This document shows positions 1-8,907 of a stretch of 64,000 nt of DNA, in pieces. The translations under genes were made by a program, and so were the position numbers. This DNA comes from Acidobacteriaceae bacterium (GTDB lineage Bacteria; Acidobacteriota; Terriglobia; Bryobacterales; Bryobacteraceae): contig JAFAYI010000029.1 in the NCBI GenBank assembly GCA_019240475.1, forward strand, positions 310,001 through 374,000, given 5' to 3'. Below the pieces are notes generated by a model. The model saw nothing but the letters and a program-made list of their open reading frames with translations. It was not told where the DNA came from and made no database searches. Each line of letters begins with the position of its first letter. Position 1 is the stretch's first letter.

Positions 1-1643
1 CCGTTCTTCGCCGCGCGGATCATGTAATCCGCCGCATGATAGGAAAGCGCCTGAATCGTCGCGGTCGGCTGCTGCCGCGCGGACGTCACGAAGTTACTCC
101 CGTCCACCACAAACAAATTGGGCACGTCATGTGCTCGACTATATCGATTCACCACGGATTTCTTGGGATCGTTTCCCATGCGGCAAGTGCCCATCAAGTG
201 TACCGATGTATCCACCGAAGCGCCCGCGGGTGTTGACCAAGCTTTTTTCGCGCCCATGGCCTCGAAGATCTCGTGCTCGCGAGCCGCCAGCCAGTTCAAG
301 TTCGCGATATCGTCCGCATGATTTTCGAACGTAATGCGAACCGCCGGCACGCCCCACGCATCCTTGATTTCGGGATCCAGGCTCACAGAGTTCTTCTCCA
401 TTGGCAGCGACGTTGCGTGCGCCAACAGCGTCATCGTTCGAGTAAAGTATTCGCCGAACATCTTCTTATATTCCAGTCCCCACTTAGGCGCATCGTCCGG
501 CAATCCGCCCAGCGCGAATGAGGCTGGATAGTATTGGAATCGCGCGTCGATCCCGCCGCCGCCATAGAATCCGCGCTTCGCGTCGGCGGCGTAGTAATCG
601 TGGATGACTCTAGTCACCTGAATGCTCTTGTATTCGTTCAGCTGATGTTCGAATACGCCGCTCGCCATTATGCCGTTGTCCCACATCAGGTGCTTGCCCA
701 CCAGGCCGCTCGAATTCGCCAGCCCTTGCGGAAACAGGGTCGATTTCGAAACCAGCAGCAGCTTCGGCGATTCCACTCCGTTCGCGCAAACCGCGACCGC
801 GCGCGCCCGCTGGAATATCTCTTTCCGCTCGGCGTCGAAATAAATCGCGCCCGTCGCGCGTCCGTTGGCGTCCACCTCTATCTTGCGAACATAAGAATTC
901 GGCCGTATCTCGCAGCGTCCGGTCTTTTCGGCCATCGGAATGACGCTCGCAAGCGAACTCGATTTCGCAGCCATCTCGCATCCGAACGCTTCGCAGAATC
1001 CGCAGTGCACGCATGCGCTACGTCCACGATAAGGCCGAGAGAGTATGGCCACGGGCGCCGGGAACGGATGCAGCCCCAGTTTCTTCGTCGCCCGTTCGAA
1101 CAAAACTCCGGACGACTTCACCGGCATCGGCGGCAGCGGATACGGCTTCGAACGCGGCGCCTCGAACGGATTCGCTCCCGCCAAACCGGAAATGCCCAGG
1201 TCGTACTCCGCCTTCGTATAGAAGGGTTCCAGATCCTCATACCTGATCGGCCAATCGGCGAACGCGGTTCCCGGCACGTCTCCGAACAGGCTGCGCTCAT
1301 GAAAATCCGCCTCATGAAACCGCCAGTAATTCGCGGTAAAGTGTACCGAGCCTCCGCCCACTTGCCGGCCATACATGATGGCTTTCCTCGGGACCGCCGG
1401 CTCGGTCTCGTTCCTGCGGAAAAGAACCGGCTGCAATTTCGTGTTGTTCGTGTAGCCGCCCTCGAAAAGAAACTTGATCTCATCGTGCGAGAAATCCTTC
1501 TCATGCACATACGGACCTTGCTCCAGGACAACCACGCTGAACCCGGCGGTCGATAGCTCCTTGGCCATTACGCCGCCCGCTGCCCCGGCGCCTATCACGA
1601 GGAAGTCGACCGCCTCAGCCGGCCTATACTGCGGACCCTTCAT
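1..1643 (-). CDS. GMC-family FAD-dependent oxidoreductase (gluconate/glucose dehydrogenase-like large subunit), 3' end outside window
   Basis: The minus strand reads openly from an ATG at 1643 to the left edge, about 547 codons, so the C-terminal end is missing. The N-terminus has the FAD-binding Rossmann motif VIGAGAAGG. A Cys cluster SACVHCGFCEAFGC (C-x2-C-x2-C-x4-C) follows in the middle; related FAD-dependent glucose/fructose dehydrogenases hold an iron-sulfur cluster at such a site. The C-terminal GMC signature is visible as HLMGTCRMG, then NLFVVDGSNF and PTATIQAL. The start overlaps the stop of the upstream small subunit by 4 bases (ATGA), implying coupled translation. The large subunit has no signal peptide and probably crosses the membrane with the Tat-targeted small subunit, as in known gluconate dehydrogenases. 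A cytochrome c subunit is not seen in the window. The exact sugar substrate cannot be told from sequence. Confidence 0.9.
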   Translation of the reverse strand, partial: MKGPQYRPAEAVDFLVIGAGAAGGVMAKELSTAGFSVVVLEQGPYVHEKDFSHDEIKFLFEGGYTNNTKLQPVLFRRNETEPAVPRKAIMYGRQVGGGSVHFTANYWRFHEADFHERSLFGDVPGTAFADWPIRYEDLEPFYTKAEYDLGISGLAGANPFEAPRSKPYPLPPMPVKSSGVLFERATKKLGLHPFPAPVAILSRPYRGRSACVHCGFCEAFGCEMAAKSSSLASVIPMAEKTGRCEIRPNSYVRKIEVDANGRATGAIYFDAERKEIFQRARAVAVCANGVESPKLLLVSKSTLFPQGLANSSGLVGKHLMWDNGIMASGVFEHQLNEYKSIQVTRVIHDYYAADAKRGFYGGGGIDARFQYYPASFALGGLPDDAPKWGLEYKKMFGEYFTRTMTLLAHATSLPMEKNSVSLDPEIKDAWGVPAVRITFENHADDIANLNWLAAREHEIFEAMGAKKAWSTPAGASVDTSVHLMGTCRMGNDPKKSVVNRYSRAHDVPNLFVVDGSNFVTSARQQPTATIQALSYHAADYMIRAAKN

Positions 1644-2188
1644 TTCACCTCCGCATCGTAATAGCCGAACGGCGGTCTCCACGACATACGGTTCTCGAAA
1701 CCGATATACTTCCAGCCAACCATGCCGCGGTTTCCGCCATAACTCGGGTTGCCCAAGAAGCCCAGCACCGTGTGAGTCCTTATAAGTTCAAAAAAATCCG
1801 ATTTCTCGAAGGATTGCAATAACTCTATTTGCTGCTCGTGCGATAGAGACGCCGCGTCCTTCGACTCGCGAAACAGCTTCGTTCGATTTCGGTTCAGTTC
1901 GAGGAAGCCCGTCCGGTAGCTCTCCTGCTGATCCGAATCGAACGTAGTCAGCGCCCGATCGATGAAAAAGACGATTCCCGCTTCTTTCGCGCCGGGCCCA
2001 TCGTCGGAAGGAAGTATCAGCTCGGTGATAACAGTCAGGTCGGCAGCAGCCGATGCGTCGAGGAATCCGAACTGCGCCGTATTCGGTTGTTGGATCGATT
2101 GCCGGGCATGCTCCTGTGCGGCCGCGATGGCGGCCCATGCGGCAGACCCGATGGTTCCGCGAAGCCAGTCGCGCCTACTGAAGCTCAT
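1640..2188 (-). CDS. Gluconate 2-dehydrogenase subunit 3-like protein with Tat signal
   Basis: This 182-aa protein begins with a twin-arginine signal, SRRDWLRG followed by a hydrophobic Ala-rich stretch (residues 4-25), then the DLTVITELILPSD region typical of the gluconate 2-dehydrogenase subunit 3 family. A good ribosome site, GGGAGGA, lies 7 bases before the ATG at 2188. It is directly upstream of and overlaps the GMC subunit, which fits its known role as small partner subunit carrying the flavoprotein through the Tat system to the periplasm. The C-terminal half carries aromatic/Gly-rich NPSYGGNRG, also seen in this family. The pair forms a two-gene operon with no other gene of the complex visible here. 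Confidence 0.88.
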   Translation of the reverse strand: MSFSRRDWLRGTIGSAAWAAIAAAQEHARQSIQQPNTAQFGFLDASAAADLTVITELILPSDDGPGAKEAGIVFFIDRALTTFDSDQQESYRTGFLELNRNRTKLFRESKDAASLSHEQQIELLQSFEKSDFFELIRTHTVLGFLGNPSYGGNRGMVGWKYIGFENRMSWRPPFGYYDAEVK

Positions 2189-2257
2189 TGAGTCCTCCCG
2201 GCGGGCGATCCCGTGTTCATCCTTAGAAGATCATTCTAGCGGTAAACTGCGCGGCGA

Positions 2258-4633
2258 TTATCGAAGCTGTCCTTCCACTTCGCGCAGCCAGTCCGGGCGC
2301 TTCAATACTTCGCGCGGCTTGCTGCCGTCGGGCGGCCCGATAATGCCGTCTCGCTGCATCACGTCTAGGATCCGCGCCGCTCGTCCATAGCCCAGCCGCA
2401 ATCGCCGCTGCAGCGTGGAGGTAGACGCTTTGCCCATCTCCACCACCACGCGCACCGCATCTTCGTACATCGGATCTTGTTCACCTTCCGGAATATCCGC
2501 ACCCTCTTCGTCGCCATCTTCGGCGGGCGGCGCTATCAGGAACGTATCGTCGTATTCCGGCATGGCCTGCTCTTTCCAGAAGTCCACCACGCGAATGGTC
2601 TCGGCTTCGGTCACAAACGCGCCGTGCACGCGCGTCAATCGCGATGAACCCGGCGGCAGAAACAGCATGTCGCCCTTGCCCAACAGGTGCTCCGCTCCCA
2701 TGCTGTCGAGCACGGTCCGTGAATCCACCCGCGTGGCCACGCGGAAGCTGATGCGCGAGGGGAAGTTGGCCTTAATCAGGCCGGTAATGACGTCCACGCT
2801 CGGCCGCTGCGTCGCCAAAACGAGATGCATTCCAACCGCGCGCGCCATCTGCGCGAGGCGTGTGATGCACTCCTCGACGTTGGCTCGCTCCAGCATCATC
2901 AGATCCGCCAACTCGTCGATGAGGATCAGTACATACGGCAGCGGCTTGGTGTCCTCTGTCTCTTCTTCGTCGAACAGATTGCGCGGGGCTTGCCGCAGCT
3001 GCGCGATCTTCCGGTTGTACTGATCGATGTTGCGCACTCCCTGCGCGGCCAGAAGCTTCAATCGCCGCTCCATTTCGAGCACCGCGTTGCGCAGCGCATT
3101 GGTCGCCTTCTTCGGCTCGGTGATGACCGGGGTCAGCAGATGCGGTATGCCCTCGTAGATTCCCAGTTCCACTCGCTTGGGGTCCACCATGATCATGCGT
3201 ACTTCGTCCGGCGTCGCCTTGTAGAGAAACGACATGATCATGGCATTGAGCATCACGCTTTTCCCGGAGCCTGTCGATCCGGCGATCAAGAGGTGGGGCA
3301 TCGTCTCAAGCGACGCGACTTTGATCCGTCCGTTGATATCTTTGCCGAGCGCGATTGTCATTCGCGACGGTGATTCACGAAACTCTTCCGATTCCAGAAT
3401 AGCCCTCAAGCTGATGACTTCGCGCCGCGAATTCGGAACCTCAATGCCCACGGTCGGTTTGCCCGGCAAGCGCTCGATCAAAATCGATTCCGCCTGCAGT
3501 CCCAAACACAAGTCTTCATTCAGCGTCGTGATGCGGCTGTACTTCACTCCTGCTTCCGGCTTGTATTCAAACGTCGTCACCACCGGCCCGGGATTGATCT
3601 GCACAACCGAGCCGCGCACGTTGAACTCTTCGAGTTTCGATTTGATCCGTCCGGCGATGTCCTTGAGCTCGAAGCTGTCGTAGCCGTTTCCTTCCGGCGC
3701 CTCGTTCAACAATTCACTGGTTGGCAGCCGGTAGGCGCGCTTGCGCTTTGGCGGAGGAGCGGGCGAGACAGGCGTCTCGAACGCCGGCGTTTCTTCCGGC
3801 GGCTCGCGGGACTCGCTGCGAGCAAGCGGCTGGTATTCGAGCGTTCGAATCGGAATCTCATCCGGCTCCGGTTGTTGTTGCGACGGCGCCGGCGTAAGGT
3901 CGAATGGTGGTAGATCTTCGGTAACCGCTGCTCGGGGCGCAATCGGCGCTTGCGGAGTCGCCTGCTTCGGCGGCTGTGGCGTGCGTCTGGCTTTGCGTTC
4001 TGCCGCCTTGGCCTTCGCCGCCTCGATCGCGCGTTTTCGGCTCGCTTCCCGAGACTCCCGCCATCTGGCGCGAATAGCCTCCCACTTCGCCATGGGTCCT
4101 CGCAGCCATCGCATGAGGGTGGCCACTTCGAAAGTGGAAGCGAAGTAGAGAGCGCTGATTCCGGCAGCAACCGTAATGATTGCCGAACCTGCCAGGTCGA
4201 AGCGCGCCAGCAGAAAATCGGCTATCACCATGCCGACGATGCCGCTCGGCCGCACGCTGCCAGCAATCAACCAGGGGCGCGGAATGAGCCCGCATCCCGC
4301 GGAAATGCAAAACCACAAAGCCAAGCTCCCCAATACGCGGAACCAGGTGCTCTCAATGGGCGAGGACCGTAACCACTTCCAGGCGAGCGCCCAGATATGA
4401 ATAGGAAGCAGCAGAACGCTGATACCGAAGGCCTGGAAGAGCAGATCGGCCCACTTCGCGCCGAACAAACCGAGCAGGTTGTGGGTATGGATCGTCCCGC
4501 TCGCCGTGTTCCACGAGGGATCGGCCGACGAGTAGGAGACCAGGCTCAGCACGACTGCCAGGCCGAGCAGAAACAACAGAAATCCCACGGCTTCATTGAG
4601 CCGGGTATGGCGAGACGGTGAAAGTAGCGTCAT
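2258..4633 (-). CDS. ftsK: DNA translocase FtsK/SpoIIIE
   Basis: The 791-aa protein has the FtsK layout. A hydrophobic N-terminal part with four or five membrane segments (about residues 15-170) is followed by a charged, Pro-rich linker (about 190-320). The motor domain has Walker A GSTGSGKS near residue 450 and Walker B VLILIDELADLM near 565. A winged-helix gamma domain (about 716-780, GYGRAARILDVMQRDGIIG) would read KOPS-type sites. The protein pumps DNA at the division septum so that chromosome dimers can be resolved. I chose ATG 4633 instead of an earlier in-frame ATG at 4696 because it overlaps the uppP stop as ATGA and starts just before the first membrane helix. The linker is short compared with E. 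coli FtsK. Confidence 0.95.
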   Translation of the reverse strand: MTLLSPSRHTRLNEAVGFLLFLLGLAVVLSLVSYSSADPSWNTASGTIHTHNLLGLFGAKWADLLFQAFGISVLLLPIHIWALAWKWLRSSPIESTWFRVLGSLALWFCISAGCGLIPRPWLIAGSVRPSGIVGMVIADFLLARFDLAGSAIITVAAGISALYFASTFEVATLMRWLRGPMAKWEAIRARWRESREASRKRAIEAAKAKAAERKARRTPQPPKQATPQAPIAPRAAVTEDLPPFDLTPAPSQQQPEPDEIPIRTLEYQPLARSESREPPEETPAFETPVSPAPPPKRKRAYRLPTSELLNEAPEGNGYDSFELKDIAGRIKSKLEEFNVRGSVVQINPGPVVTTFEYKPEAGVKYSRITTLNEDLCLGLQAESILIERLPGKPTVGIEVPNSRREVISLRAILESEEFRESPSRMTIALGKDINGRIKVASLETMPHLLIAGSTGSGKSVMLNAMIMSFLYKATPDEVRMIMVDPKRVELGIYEGIPHLLTPVITEPKKATNALRNAVLEMERRLKLLAAQGVRNIDQYNRKIAQLRQAPRNLFDEEETEDTKPLPYVLILIDELADLMMLERANVEECITRLAQMARAVGMHLVLATQRPSVDVITGLIKANFPSRISFRVATRVDSRTVLDSMGAEHLLGKGDMLFLPPGSSRLTRVHGAFVTEAETIRVVDFWKEQAMPEYDDTFLIAPPAEDGDEEGADIPEGEQDPMYEDAVRVVVEMGKASTSTLQRRLRLGYGRAARILDVMQRDGIIGPPDGSKPREVLKRPDWLREVEGQLR

Positions 4634-5457
4634 CCGCCGACGCGGAAGAATACTGCCAGAGCGACCACTATTATGCCAAAAATTATGCGGTACCACACGA
4701 AGACAGCCAGGCTGTTTCGCCTAAGAAATTTCAGAAAGAATGCTATGACGAGAATACCCACGATGGCGCTGACCAGAATGCCGGCCAGATAAGGCAGCTT
4801 CATTCCTGGAGGTATGCCGCCTTCCTTATGCAGGTCGAGCGCATCCTTGCCGGCAGCCGCCGCTATCGCCGGGGCAGACAGAAGAAAGGAGAAACGCGCC
4901 GCAGCCTCTCGATCAAGATGGCGAAACCGCGCCGCCGTGATCGTAATGCCGCTACGCGAGACGCCCGGCACAACCGCCAGCGCTTGGGATACGCCGATGG
5001 CTAACGCATCCGACCATGTCATGCTGTCGAGGCCATGCTTCTCTCGGCCGTACCGGTCGCCGATCGCCATTACGATGCCGATCAGGATCAACGACGCGCC
5101 CATCACATAGAAATTCCGCCACGGTCCTTCGGCATATTTCTTCAATAGCGCGCCCGCGATCAACACCGGAATCGTTCCGATTACGAGAAACCATAGCAGC
5201 GACCGGCTGTTCTCATCCGGTCTTTCGCCGCGATACGAGAACCCCAGCCCGTTTGCGATCAATTGGATCCAATCCCTGAAAAAGAAGATGAAGATCGCGG
5301 CGAGGGTTCCGACGTGCAGGGCGATATCGAAACCGAGCCCAGGGTCCGCGAAGTTCAGGAGTTTCGGAATGATGGCCAGATGCGCTGTGCTGCTGACCGG
5401 AAGGAACTCGGTCAAGCCTTGGATGATGCCGAGGATGATCGCCTGATAGAGCGGCAT
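4630..5457 (-). CDS. uppP: Undecaprenyl-diphosphate phosphatase UppP (BacA)
   Basis: This integral membrane protein of 275 aa has about eight hydrophobic segments. Near the N-terminus is the catalytic motif GIIQGLTEFLPVSSTAHL, and in the middle VPGVSRSGITI, both diagnostic for BacA/UppP. It removes one phosphate from undecaprenyl diphosphate to recycle the lipid carrier for peptidoglycan and other wall polymers; loss sensitises and overexpression protects against bacitracin. Its stop codon overlaps the ftsK start (ATGA), so the two are an operon linking wall synthesis and division. It is divergent from pyk, with 85 bp between the starts. Confidence 0.96.
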   Translation of the reverse strand: MPLYQAIILGIIQGLTEFLPVSSTAHLAIIPKLLNFADPGLGFDIALHVGTLAAIFIFFFRDWIQLIANGLGFSYRGERPDENSRSLLWFLVIGTIPVLIAGALLKKYAEGPWRNFYVMGASLILIGIVMAIGDRYGREKHGLDSMTWSDALAIGVSQALAVVPGVSRSGITITAARFRHLDREAAARFSFLLSAPAIAAAAGKDALDLHKEGGIPPGMKLPYLAGILVSAIVGILVIAFFLKFLRRNSLAVFVWYRIIFGIIVVALAVFFRVGG

Positions 5458-5542
5458 ATGATGGTGAGTGAAATTCCCCCTAGTGTGAGCTTGGTCGTGA
5501 GCTTCTCGTTATCGTAGTGTACCTGTCTCTCTGATCTTCTTC

Positions 5543-6967
5543 ATGCGAGCTACTAAAATCGTCGCGACACTCGGACCCTCAACTGATGGGGAAGGCGTGT
5601 TGCGGAAGCTGTTTGAAGCGGGTGTGGACGTCTTCCGGTTGAACGCTTCTCACAGCACGCAGCAAGATCACGCGCGGCGCATCAAGGCCGTCCGCGAGCT
5701 GGCGGCCGAGTTTGGATCGCATGCCGGTATTCTGCTCGACCTGCAGGGACCGAAGATCCGCCTTGGCGCGTTTCGCGGCGGCTCCTGCATGCTTGACGAC
5801 GGCGCGAAGTTCACCATCACCACCGCGCCGGTTGAAGGCACGAGCGAGATCGCCTCGACCACGTACGCCAATCTGGCAAACGACGTCAAGGCCGGCGATC
5901 CTATTCTGCTGGCGGATGGAACTATCGAACTGCGCGTATTGAGCACAGACGGAACCGCTGTCCTATGCCAGGTGATTAACGGCGGCCCGATCAGCGATCG
6001 CAAGGGAATCAATCTCCCCGGCGTGAATATCTCGACGCCTTCGCTGACAAAGAAGGACGTTGCCGACGCGCATTTCGGCGTCGAGCAGAATGTCGATTTC
6101 TTCGCGCTGTCTTTCGTCCGGCAGGCGCGCGATGTGCTCCGCCTTCGCCATCTGCTCGAAGAAGCGGACGCCAAGCAGCCGATCATCGCCAAGATCGAGA
6201 AGCCGGAAGGCTGGCAGAACCTCGATTCGATCTTGGAAGAATGCGAAGGCGTGATGGTAGCGCGGGGCGACCTAGGCGTGGAGATGGCGATCGAACGCGT
6301 CCCTGCCATCCAGAAGACCATGATCGAGAAGGCCAGAAGGAACGGGAAGTTTGTCATTACGGCGACCCAGATGCTCGAATCGATGGTCACCAACTCCCTG
6401 CCGACACGGGCCGAAGTCAGCGACGTAGCCAACGCCATTTACGACGGGACCAGCGCGGTGATGCTCTCCGCCGAAACATCGGCCGGGCGTCATCCTGTGG
6501 AGTCGGTGAGGGTCATGGCGCGTATCGCTTGTGAGACCGAAAGCTCAATTAAGGAGAAAGGGTTTCCGGAGATCTGGGCGCAGGGGCGCATGTCAATTCC
6601 GGAGATCATCGCCGAGGGCGCGTATCATGCCGCGCGGTCGGCGAAAGTGACGGCATTGGCAGTCGGAACCTCGACCGGAAGCTCGGCCCGGCTACTCGCC
6701 CGCTCGCGGCCGCCCGTCCCTATTTACGCTTTCACATCCAGCGACGTGGTTGCGCGCCAACTCTCGATCGTTTATGGCGTGCATGCGATCGTTTCGCCCG
6801 CGTTTCAGTCGACCGACGAAATGCTGCTCGAAATGGAACGGAACCTTGTCGAAACCGGGCGCGTGAAGCCAGGCGACAATATCGTATTCGTGGCAGGACA
6901 GCCGGTGGGCTTGCGCGGCTCGACGAACATGTTGAAACTGCATCGCATCGGCGGAGGCCTAACTTGA
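5543..6967 (+). CDS. pyk: Pyruvate kinase
   Basis: The 474-aa protein catalyses phosphoenolpyruvate + ADP to pyruvate + ATP, the last step of glycolysis. Motifs include RLNASHSTQQDH near the N-terminus, LLDLQGPKIRLG at the B-domain entrance, the catalytic IIAKIEKPEG with its Lys and Glu, the metal-binding VARGDLGVEM, and the active-site signature ITATQMLESM. The C-terminal allosteric domain is complete (TSTGSSARLLARSRP onward). Length is normal for the family. The start ATG at 5543 gives MRATKIVATLGPS, the expected N-terminus. The stop codon falls inside the first of three 48-bp repeats that separate it from the ferrochelatase gene. Confidence 0.97.
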   Translation: MRATKIVATLGPSTDGEGVLRKLFEAGVDVFRLNASHSTQQDHARRIKAVRELAAEFGSHAGILLDLQGPKIRLGAFRGGSCMLDDGAKFTITTAPVEGTSEIASTTYANLANDVKAGDPILLADGTIELRVLSTDGTAVLCQVINGGPISDRKGINLPGVNISTPSLTKKDVADAHFGVEQNVDFFALSFVRQARDVLRLRHLLEEADAKQPIIAKIEKPEGWQNLDSILEECEGVMVARGDLGVEMAIERVPAIQKTMIEKARRNGKFVITATQMLESMVTNSLPTRAEVSDVANAIYDGTSAVMLSAETSAGRHPVESVRVMARIACETESSIKEKGFPEIWAQGRMSIPEIIAEGAYHAARSAKVTALAVGTSTGSSARLLARSRPPVPIYAFTSSDVVARQLSIVYGVHAIVSPAFQSTDEMLLEMERNLVETGRVKPGDNIVFVAGQPVGLRGSTNMLKLHRIGGGLT

Positions 6968-7104
6968 ACCGCGCACAACGACCACCAAACGGCCTGTGCG
7001 CTCAGAAGAACTTGAACCGCGCACAACGGCCACCAAACGGCCTGCGCGCTCAGAAAAACTTGAACCGCGCACAAGGGCCACCAAACGGCCTGCGCGCTCA
7101 GAAA
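6961..7104. repeat. Three tandem 48-bp repeats between pyk and the ferrochelatase gene
   Basis: Units lie at 6961-7008, 7009-7056 and 7057-7104 and differ at only a few positions. Each unit can fold: arms CGCGCA and TGCGCG enclose an inner GGCC/GGCC pair with loop ACCAAAC. In unit 1 one inner pair is lost and one outer pair becomes G-T. Because 48 is a multiple of three, the units stay open in the ferrochelatase frame and would encode a 16-residue repeat (NRAQRPPNGLRAQKNL-like) from a TTG at 6964. The family-conserved start is the ATG at 7108, so I regard the repeats as non-coding or as a removable N-terminal extension. Confidence 0.93.
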
Positions 7105-7107
7105 AAC

Positions 7108-8112
7108 ATGTACGACGCAATTCTGGTTGTTTCCTTTGGCGGCCCCGAAAAGCGCGAAGACGTCTTGCCGTTTCTTGAAAACGTGACTCGCGGCCGCAAC
7201 GTTCCGCGCGAGCGGCTGGTCGAAGTTGCCGAACATTATTACCATTTCGAGGGAAAGAGCCCGATCAACGATCAGTGCCGCGCGCTTATCGCCGCGCTGC
7301 GAAACGAACTGACCGAGCATGGATCACAACTGCCGATTTACTGGGGCAACCGCAATTGGCATCCTTTCCTGACGGACACGTTGCGTCAAATGCGGGACGA
7401 CGGCGTGCGGCACGCAGCCGCGTTTGTCACGTCCGCTTACAGTTCGTATTCGAGCTGCCGCCAATACCGGGAAAACATCGCGGCTGCCCAGGCAGCCGCA
7501 GGCGAAGGAGCGCCGAAGATCGAGAAGCTGCCGGCCTTCTATGACCGGCCCGGATTTATAGAAGCGTGCGCCGATCGGGTCCGCGAGGCCTTGAGGCCGT
7601 TTTTACCAGACGAACCCAATTCATTTCGTTTGGTAATTTCCGCTCATAGCATTCCGTGCTCGATGGCGGAGACCAGCGCCTACGAACGGCAGTTACGCGA
7701 GACGGCATCGAAGGTTGCGAAGCGAACCCAATTCGACGGTTGGGATCTGGTATTTCAAAGCCGCAGCGGGCCGCCATCCCAGCCATGGCTCGGGCCGGAC
7801 ATCCTCGACCACCTGCGCGCGCTGCACGCCGAAGGCATTCGAAAAGTTCTCGTGGCGCCGCTTGGGTTCGTTTCGGATCACCTGGAAGTGCTTTACGATC
7901 TGGATGTCGAGGCCGCCGCGCTCGCAAAGGAACTTGGGATGACGTTCGTTCGCGCCGCGACCGTCGGCGCCCATCCCGCATTCATCCGTGTGATTCGGGA
8001 TCTGATCGTCGAACCAAATCCGGCGCCTTGTCCTCCCGACTGCTGCCCTGCTCCGATACGAGCCGGTAGACCTCCCGCTTCGGAAGCCCCATCTGTTTCG
8101 CGATCCTCTTGA
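7108..8112 (+). CDS. hemH: Ferrochelatase (protoporphyrin or coproporphyrin type)
   Basis: This 334-aa enzyme inserts ferrous iron into the porphyrin in heme synthesis. The start MYDAILVVSFGGPE matches the family N-terminus. TSAYSSYSSCRQYREN and VISAHSIPCSMAE contain the conserved catalytic-site region with its His. Cys117 in SSCRQY together with Cys308, Cys312 and Cys313 (CPPDCC) resembles the four-Cys set that binds a [2Fe-2S] cluster in actinobacterial ferrochelatases. The last 131 bases overlap the 3' end of rsmI on the other strand, and the three C-terminal Cys codons are inside that overlap. The SSCRQYREN form is closest to coproporphyrin ferrochelatases, so cpfC is a possible name; I cannot decide which porphyrin is used. 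Confidence 0.92.
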   Translation: MYDAILVVSFGGPEKREDVLPFLENVTRGRNVPRERLVEVAEHYYHFEGKSPINDQCRALIAALRNELTEHGSQLPIYWGNRNWHPFLTDTLRQMRDDGVRHAAAFVTSAYSSYSSCRQYRENIAAAQAAAGEGAPKIEKLPAFYDRPGFIEACADRVREALRPFLPDEPNSFRLVISAHSIPCSMAETSAYERQLRETASKVAKRTQFDGWDLVFQSRSGPPSQPWLGPDILDHLRALHAEGIRKVLVAPLGFVSDHLEVLYDLDVEAAALAKELGMTFVRAATVGAHPAFIRVIRDLIVEPNPAPCPPDCCPAPIRAGRPPASEAPSVSRSS

Positions 8113-8866
8113 TCGCTTCCATGCGCCCGACGCCCTCGCGCTCGAGCCGCTCGACTTGGAACGAAGGGTCCTCTACCGCGGTTATGTTATTTTCCGCACG
8201 CGCGATGACGAGCGTGATTTCGCCTTTCACCGAACCGCGGCGTTCCAGCTCCTCGCGAATACTTTGAGCCGTCCCGCGCAGGAATTCTTCGTGAATCTTG
8301 GTCAACTCCCGAGCGAGGACCATCGTTCGTTCGCCCAGAATTTCCGCGATATCGGCCAGGGCCTCGATGACCCGGTGCGGGCTTTCGTAAGCGATCACCG
8401 TCGCGCTTTCGTTTGCGATCTCTTCGAACACTCTCCGGCGCGCCGCTGGTTTTTGCGGAACGAAGCCGATGAACCGGAATCGATCGGTGGCGAGACCCGA
8501 AGCGGCGAGCGCGGACAGAGCCGCCGAAGGCCCCGGAACAGGAACCACCTTAAAGTTCTGCGCGATTGCGGCGGTCACCACACGATAGCCCGGGTCTGAA
8601 ATCAGCGGCATCCCGGCGTCGCTCACCAGCGCGACGGATTGATCGTCCTGCAAGGCGGTCACAATCTCCTTTGCGCGCGCGACCTCATTATGTTCGTGAT
8701 AGCTCAGTAGCGGCTTGTGGATGCCGTAATGTTGCAGCAGCTTGCTGGTCTGGCGTGTATCCTCACAAGCAATGAGATCCACTTCCTCGCGCAAGATCCG
8801 GATGGCGCGGAACGTGATGTCCTCCAGATTTCCAATTGGCGTCGCAACCAGGTAGAGCGCGGGCAA
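7982..8866 (-). CDS. rsmI: 16S rRNA (cytidine(1402)-2'-O)-methyltransferase RsmI
   Basis: The protein belongs to the tetrapyrrole-methylase fold family that methylates C1402 of 16S rRNA using SAM. The N-terminus LYLVATPIGNLEDITFRA is diagnostic; DTRQTSKLLQHYGI, SDAGMPLISDPGY and VPVPGPSAALSAL follow in family order. The open frame extends upstream to 8983 but would overlap the divergent gene. I prefer a TTG at 8866 (GGA ribosome site 6-7 bases before it), giving 294 aa, the usual length, and leaving 41 bp to the next start. The C-terminal MGLPKREVYRLV helix is followed by a short tail that overlaps the ferrochelatase gene convergently. Confidence 0.92.
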   Translation of the reverse strand: MPALYLVATPIGNLEDITFRAIRILREEVDLIACEDTRQTSKLLQHYGIHKPLLSYHEHNEVARAKEIVTALQDDQSVALVSDAGMPLISDPGYRVVTAAIAQNFKVVPVPGPSAALSALAASGLATDRFRFIGFVPQKPAARRRVFEEIANESATVIAYESPHRVIEALADIAEILGERTMVLARELTKIHEEFLRGTAQSIREELERRGSVKGEITLVIARAENNITAVEDPSFQVERLEREGVGRMEAIKRIAKQMGLPKREVYRLVSEQGSSREDKAPDLVRRSDPESHG

Positions 8867-8907
8867 ACATCCAGCAGTGTATCGCTGAAGTGGTTTAAAT
8901 AAAGAAT

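Noticed and set aside
534..1556. 340-codon open frame on the plus strand
   Set aside because: It is antisense to the clear GMC oxidoreductase gene; Arg/His-rich composition typical of high-GC shadow frames.
6961..7104. CRISPR-like array
   Set aside because: The three units are directly adjacent with no unique spacers and contain a stop codon of pyk; it is a tandem repeat, not an array.
6964..7107. N-terminal extension of ferrochelatase with three 16-residue repeats
   Set aside because: The conserved family start is at 7108, and the extension consists only of the DNA repeat; kept as a repeat feature instead.
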